This document shows, in pieces, positions 31,187 to 35,110 of a stretch of DNA of 35,110 nt. This DNA is from Candidatus Blautia stercorigallinarum (GTDB lineage Bacteria > Bacillota > Clostridia > Lachnospirales > Lachnospiraceae), in assembly GCA_019112785.1 (NCBI GenBank), contig DXIQ01000020.1:1-35110 (forward strand). Reading direction: 5' to 3'. A program made the position numbers and the translations under genes. Positions within the stretch are counted from its first letter, which is position 1, and each line of letters begins with the position of its first letter. The notes below the pieces were generated by a model, which was given only the letters and a program-made list of their open reading frames with translations, was not told the origin of the DNA and ran no database searches.

Positions 31187-34100
31187 TTATCCCAGTTTCT
31201 TAAAGGCTGTGGAAAGCATAAGTTTGATCCGGTTCAGCTGGTTTACTTCGCTGGCGCCCGGGTCGTAGTCTACGGCTACGATATTGGCTTCCGGATAGTC
31301 TTTCCGGATAGCCTTGATAACACCCTTGCCTACAATGTGGTTTGGCAGACAGCCGAAAGGCTGGATACATACGATATTAGGCGTTCCCCCGTGGATCAGC
31401 TCCATCATTTCTCCGGTGAGGAACCATCCTTCACCGGTCTGGTTGCCCAGAGAAACGATAGGCTCTGCCATTTTCGCCAGATCTGCGATCTTGGCGGAAG
31501 GAGTGAAATGTTTACTCTTGGCAAATTCTTTGTTTGCCGCGCTTCTTACAAATTCGATGGCGGCAATTCCCAGATTTCCTTCTTTTGCAAGAGTTTTCTT
31601 AAAGCCCAGATAATCGGACTTAAAGTTCAGATTGTAGAAGCAGTAGCACATGAAGTCGATCAGGTCCGGGCACACAGGCTCGGCCCCTTCTTTTTCCAGC
31701 AGTTCTGCCAGATGATTGTTGGCAGCAGGAAGGAATTTTACCAGGATCTCTCCTACAATACCCACTCTCGGCTTCTTCTCATCTGTGATAGGAAGTGTGT
31801 CAAATTCCCTTATCATCTGCCGGCAGATCCGGTTAAACTGGGCGAAAGAAGCATGTCTTCCGGAAAGGAAGGACTTACATCTTTTCTCCCATTTTTTATG
31901 CAGGGCATTGGCAGAACCTTTTACCTGCTCGTAGGGACGCATACGGTAGATACACTTCATCAGGATATCTCCGAAGACTGCTCCGTAAGCCAGACGGATA
32001 GCAAGTTTTGGAGTGATCTTAAATCCCGGATTTTCCTCCAGACCGCTTAAGTTAATGGAGATTACGGGAATATAAGCCATATCTGCCTTTTCCAGGGCAC
32101 GGCGGATAAAGCCGATGTAGTTGGAAGCACGGCAGCCGCCTCCTGTCTGGGACATGATAATGGCAACCTTATGTAAGTCGTATTTTCCGGATAAAAGGGC
32201 CTGCATGATCTGGCCCACAACCATCAGAGAAGGATAGCAGGCGTCGTTATTTACATATTTAAGTCCCACGTCCACCGCCTCTTTATTGTCGTTAGGCAGT
32301 ACCTCCAGATTGTAGCCGCAGGCGTTAAAGCCGGCTTCCAGAATAGAAAAATGGATCGGCGACATCTGAGGACAGAGGATGGTGTAATTCTTCCGCATTT
32401 CCTCTGTGAAAGGCACCTTCTTAATAGAAGAAGGAACAATGGTCCGTTTAATATGCTGCTGTTCTTTTACACGGATAGCAGCGATGAGAGAACGGATACG
32501 GATACGGGCCGCGCCCAGGTTATTTACTTCATCGATCTTCAGACAGGTGTAGATCTTTCCGCTGTTTGACAGGATCTCATTTACCTGGTCTGTGGTTACT
32601 GCGTCCAGACCGCAGCCGAAAGAGTTCAGCTGGATCAGGTCCAGATTGTCTCTTGTTTTTACAAAGTTGGCGGCGGCATAAAGCCTTGTATGGTACATCC
32701 ACTGGTCATTGACACGGAGAGGACGTTCAATAGGAGCCAGGTGGGAAACGGAATCCTCGGTGAGTACCGCCAGACCATAGGAAGTGATCAGATCCGGGAT
32801 ACCGTGATGGATTTCCGGATCGATATGGTAAGGACGTCCTGCCAGGACGATTCCCCGCTTTCCGTTTTCATCCATCCACTTCAGTGTTTCTTCCCCTTTG
32901 CGCATGATATCTTTTCTGCACCGGTCCATTTCCAGCCAGGCTTCTCTGGCCGCATGGCGGACTTCTTCTTCCGGGATATCCGGGAATTCTTCTACCAGAC
33001 GCTGGGTGACAGTCTCTTCACTGGTCAGAGCCAGGAAAGGATTGTGGAACAGGATGCTGGGATCATTTAACTCATCTACGTTGTTTTTAATGTTCTCTGC
33101 ATAGGAGGTTACGATAGGGCAGTTGTAATGGTTTACCGAATCGGAAAACTCCTGACGCTCATAAGGGATACAGGGATAGAAAATGTATTTCACTCCCTGC
33201 TTCAGCAGCCAGGTCACATGTCCGTGAGCCAGCTTGGCCGGATAACATTCCGACTCGCTGGGGATAGATTCAATGCCCAGTTCGTAGATCTTTCTGGTAG
33301 AGGTAGGGGAAAGGACTACCTGATACTTCAGATCTGTAAAGAAAGTATACCAGAAAGGATAGTTCTCAAACATATTCAGGACTCTTGGGATACCCACCTT
33401 TCCTCTTACTGCCTTATCCTCGGAAAGAGGCGTGTAGGAAAAGAGTTTTTTGTACTTATATTCAAACAGGTTGGGCACATGGTCTTTATTCTTTTCCTTG
33501 CCGATACCCCGTTCACAGCGGTTGCCGGAAATATACTGGCGGCCGCCGGAGAATTTGTTGATAGTCAGACGGCAGTGATTGGTACAGCCTTTGCAGTTGG
33601 CCATGGTAGTCTTATATTCCAGAGTGTTGATCTTTTCAATGGGAAGCATAGTGGTTTCTTTTCCCTGATCATAACGTTCTCTGGCAATAAGGGCTGCTCC
33701 GAAAGCACCCATGATACCGGCGATATCCGGACGGATGGCATGGCAGCCCGCGATCTTTTCAAAGCTGCGCAGCACTGCGTCGTTATAGAAAGTACCGCCC
33801 TGGACCACAATGTGCTTTCCAAGTTCTGAAGCATCGGAAACCTTGATAACCTTATACAGGGCGTTTTTAATAACCGAGTAAGCCAGGCCTGCGGAAATAT
33901 CTGCCACAGAAGCGCCTTCCTTCTGGGCCTGTTTTACTTTGGAATTCATAAAGACCGTACATCTGGTTCCCAGGTCGATGGGGTGCTCTGCGAAAAGAGC
34001 GGCTTTGGCAAAATCCTGGACACTATAGTTCAGAGACTTTGCAAAGGTTTCAATAAAGGAACCGCAGCCGGAAGAGCAGGCTTCGTTAAGCTGCACGCTG

Positions 34101-35110
34101 TCTACGGTCTGGTTTTTGATCTTGATACATTTCATATCCTGGCCGCCGATATCCAGGATACAGTCTACCTCAGGATCAAAGAAAGCGGCGGCATAGTAAT
34201 GAGATACGGTCTCTACCTCTCCTTCGTCCAGCATCAGGGCCGCTTTGATCAGGGCTTCCCCATATCCGGTAGAACAGGAGTAAGCGATCTTGGCTCCTTT
34301 CGGAAGCTGGGAATAGATTTCCTGAATGGCCTTGATAGAGGTAGCCAGGGGGCTTCCGTTGTTATTGCTGTAGAAAGAGTACAGCAGGGAGCCGTCTTCT
34401 CCCACAAGAGCCGCTTTGGTGGTGGTAGAACCGGCGTCAATACCCAGGTAGCAGTTTCCTTTGTATGCAGAAAGATCCCCGGTCTTTACATTGTACTGGC
34501 TCTGGCGGCGGTTAAATTCTTCATAGTCTTCCTTTGTGGCGAAGAGAGGCTCCATACGGCTGACCTCAAAATCCATTTTAATGGAAGCCCGCAGCCGGTC
34601 TCTCATGGCAGTTACAGATACGCCTTTGGCGTCCGGCTTTACATTGAGGGCAGAGCCGATGGCTGCAAACAGATGAGAATTTTCCGGCACAATGGTGTGT
34701 TCCTCGTCCAGCTTTAAGGTACGGATAAAGGCTACCTTTAATTCGGAAAGGAAATGGAGAGGACCGCCTAAGAATGCTACATGTCCCCGGATAGGTTTGC
34801 CGCAGGCAAGACCGCTGATAGTCTGGTTTACCACTGCCTGGAAAATGGAAGCAGCCAGATCTTCCTTGGTAGCTCCGTCATTGATCAGGGGCTGGATATC
34901 TGTTTTTGCGAAAACACCGCACCGTGCGGCAATAGGATAAAGGGCTTTATAATGCTTTGCGTATTCGTTAAGGCCTGTAGCGTCTGTCTGTAACAGAGAT
35001 GCCATCTGATCAATAAAAGAACCTGTACCGCCGGCACAGATACCGTTCATACGCTGTTCTACGTTTCCACCTTCAAAGTAGATGATCTTGGCGTCCTCTC
35101 CTCCCAGCTC
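31187..35110 (-). CDS. Giant acyl-CoA dehydratase activase/dehydratase-like protein (5' end outside window)
   Basis: At least 1307 residues; the frame stays open to the window edge, where it reads [20 protein letters not shown] before the first Met, so the true start lies beyond 35110. Two ASKHA-fold activase modules occur in tandem. The first shows [15 protein letters not shown] (near 35050-35005). The second has the phosphate loop [13 protein letters not shown] (near 34455-34415) and [12 protein letters not shown] (near 34090-34050), whose cysteines would bind the bridging [4Fe-4S] cluster. A Cys-rich [10 protein letters not shown]...NRCERGIG region and a DUF2229-like segment follow. The C-terminal half carries [26 protein letters not shown] and [14 protein letters not shown], resembling 2-hydroxyacyl-CoA dehydratase subunits. 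Such activases use ATP to push electrons to low potential. No separate dehydratase genes are nearby, so the substrate is unknown. Confidence 0.9.
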   Translation of the reverse strand, partial: ELGGEDAKIIYFEGGNVEQRMNGICAGGTGSFIDQMASLLQTDATGLNEYAKHYKALYPIAARCGVFAKTDIQPLINDGATKEDLAASIFQAVVNQTISGLACGKPIRGHVAFLGGPLHFLSELKVAFIRTLKLDEEHTIVPENSHLFAAIGSALNVKPDAKGVSVTAMRDRLRASIKMDFEVSRMEPLFATKEDYEEFNRRQSQYNVKTGDLSAYKGNCYLGIDAGSTTTKAALVGEDGSLLYSFYSNNNGSPLATSIKAIQEIYSQLPKGAKIAYSCSTGYGEALIKAALMLDEGEVETVSHYYAAAFFDPEVDCILDIGGQDMKCIKIKNQTVDSVQLNEACSSGCGSFIETFAKSLNYSVQDFAKAALFAEHPIDLGTRCTVFMNSKVKQAQKEGASVADISAGLAYSVIKNALYKVIKVSDASELGKHIVVQGGTFYNDAVLRSFEKIAGCHAIRPDIAGIMGAFGAALIARERYDQGKETTMLPIEKINTLEYKTTMANCKGCTNHCRLTINKFSGGRQYISGNRCERGIGKEKNKDHVPNLFEYKYKKLFSYTPLSEDKAVRGKVGIPRVLNMFENYPFWYTFFTDLKYQVVLSPTSTRKIYELGIESIPSESECYPAKLAHGHVTWLLKQGVKYIFYPCIPYERQEFSDSVNHYNCPIVTSYAENIKNNVDELNDPSILFHNPFLALTSEETVTQRLVEEFPDIPEEEVRHAAREAWLEMDRCRKDIMRKGEETLKWMDENGKRGIVLAGRPYHIDPEIHHGIPDLITSYGLAVLTEDSVSHLAPIERPLRVNDQWMYHTRLYAAANFVKTRDNLDLIQLNSFGCGLDAVTTDQVNEILSNSGKIYTCLKIDEVNNLGAARIRIRSLIAAIRVKEQQHIKRTIVPSSIKKVPFTEEMRKNYTILCPQMSPIHFSILEAGFNACGYNLEVLPNDNKEAVDVGLKYVNNDACYPSLMVVGQIMQALLSGKYDLHKVAIIMSQTGGGCRASNYIGFIRRALEKADMAYIPVISINLSGLEENPGFKITPKLAIRLAYGAVFGDILMKCIYRMRPYEQVKGSANALHKKWEKRCKSFLSGRHASFAQFNRICRQMIREFDTLPITDEKKPRVGIVGEILVKFLPAANNHLAELLEKEGAEPVCPDLIDFMCYCFYNLNFKSDYLGFKKTLAKEGNLGIAAIEFVRSAANKEFAKSKHFTPSAKIADLAKMAEPIVSLGNQTGEGWFLTGEMMELIHGGTPNIVCIQPFGCLPNHIVGKGVIKAIRKDYPEANIVAVDYDPGASEVNQLNRIKLMLSTAFKKLG

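Noticed and set aside
33128-34717. Two plus-strand open frames (33128-33829 and 33983-34717) opposite the activase gene
   Set aside because: The minus-strand frame is continuous with many family motifs; the plus-strand frames have no SD or recognisable domains.

Overview
The window looks like chromosomal core DNA from a low-to-mid GC, anaerobic Gram-positive bacterium of the Clostridia, most likely Lachnospiraceae (Blautia/Ruminococcus-like). This rests on protein style: cofactor-independent phosphoglycerate mutase, a giant acyl-CoA dehydratase activase, DUF975 and CmpB membrane domains, SD-led genes and many lipoproteins. No rRNA, tRNA, CRISPR array, intact insertion sequence or prophage is visible. 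The genus is an inference.

Layout. (1) 1-2354: end of gap, then pgk and tpiA (lower glycolysis); a 144-bp imperfect inverted repeat sits between gap and pgk. (2) 2433-7378: a block between tpiA and gpmI with a PflX-like radical SAM protein (minus strand), a membrane-anchored L,D-transpeptidase, and a three-gene polar amino acid ABC importer whose binding protein appears circularly permuted. (3) 7462-10727: gpmI and eno, the latter behind a leader of about 315 nt. (4) 10889-15674: secG, rnr, smpB and an M3 peptidase, joining secretion, RNA decay, ribosome rescue and peptide breakdown. (5) 15887-21690: complete oligopeptide importer oppABCDF, with two hairpins between oppA and oppB, one a perfect 45-nt palindrome. 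(6) 21823-24162, minus strand: tmRNA (ssrA), then a DUF975-CmpB fusion membrane protein preceded by a mini-ORF with a TAATG overlap. (7) 24363-28541: GH25-LysM muramidase, a small lipoprotein on the minus strand, and an OmpR-type response regulator/histidine kinase pair. (8) 28628-31105: ung behind a promoter and an apparent transcription attenuator, then a SpoVB/MurJ-like flippase. (9) 31187-35110, minus strand: a very large activase/dehydratase-like iron-sulfur protein whose N-terminus lies beyond the window.

How the genes relate. Glycolytic genes for triose phosphates to PEP are all here but in at least three transcription units separated by strong terminators. SmpB, tmRNA and RNase R form the trans-translation and decay set, though ssrA lies about 10 kb from smpB. 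Peptides imported by Opp could be cut by the M3 peptidase just upstream. Cell-envelope genes (L,D-transpeptidase, muramidase, flippase, two-component pair) are scattered between housekeeping units.

The strongest unusual observations are the permuted binding protein, the terminator/antiterminator leader of ung, the uORF-coupled start of the DUF975-CmpB gene, and several strong intergenic palindromes. All positions and motifs come from reading the sequence; family names come from recognised motifs, and no database search was run.
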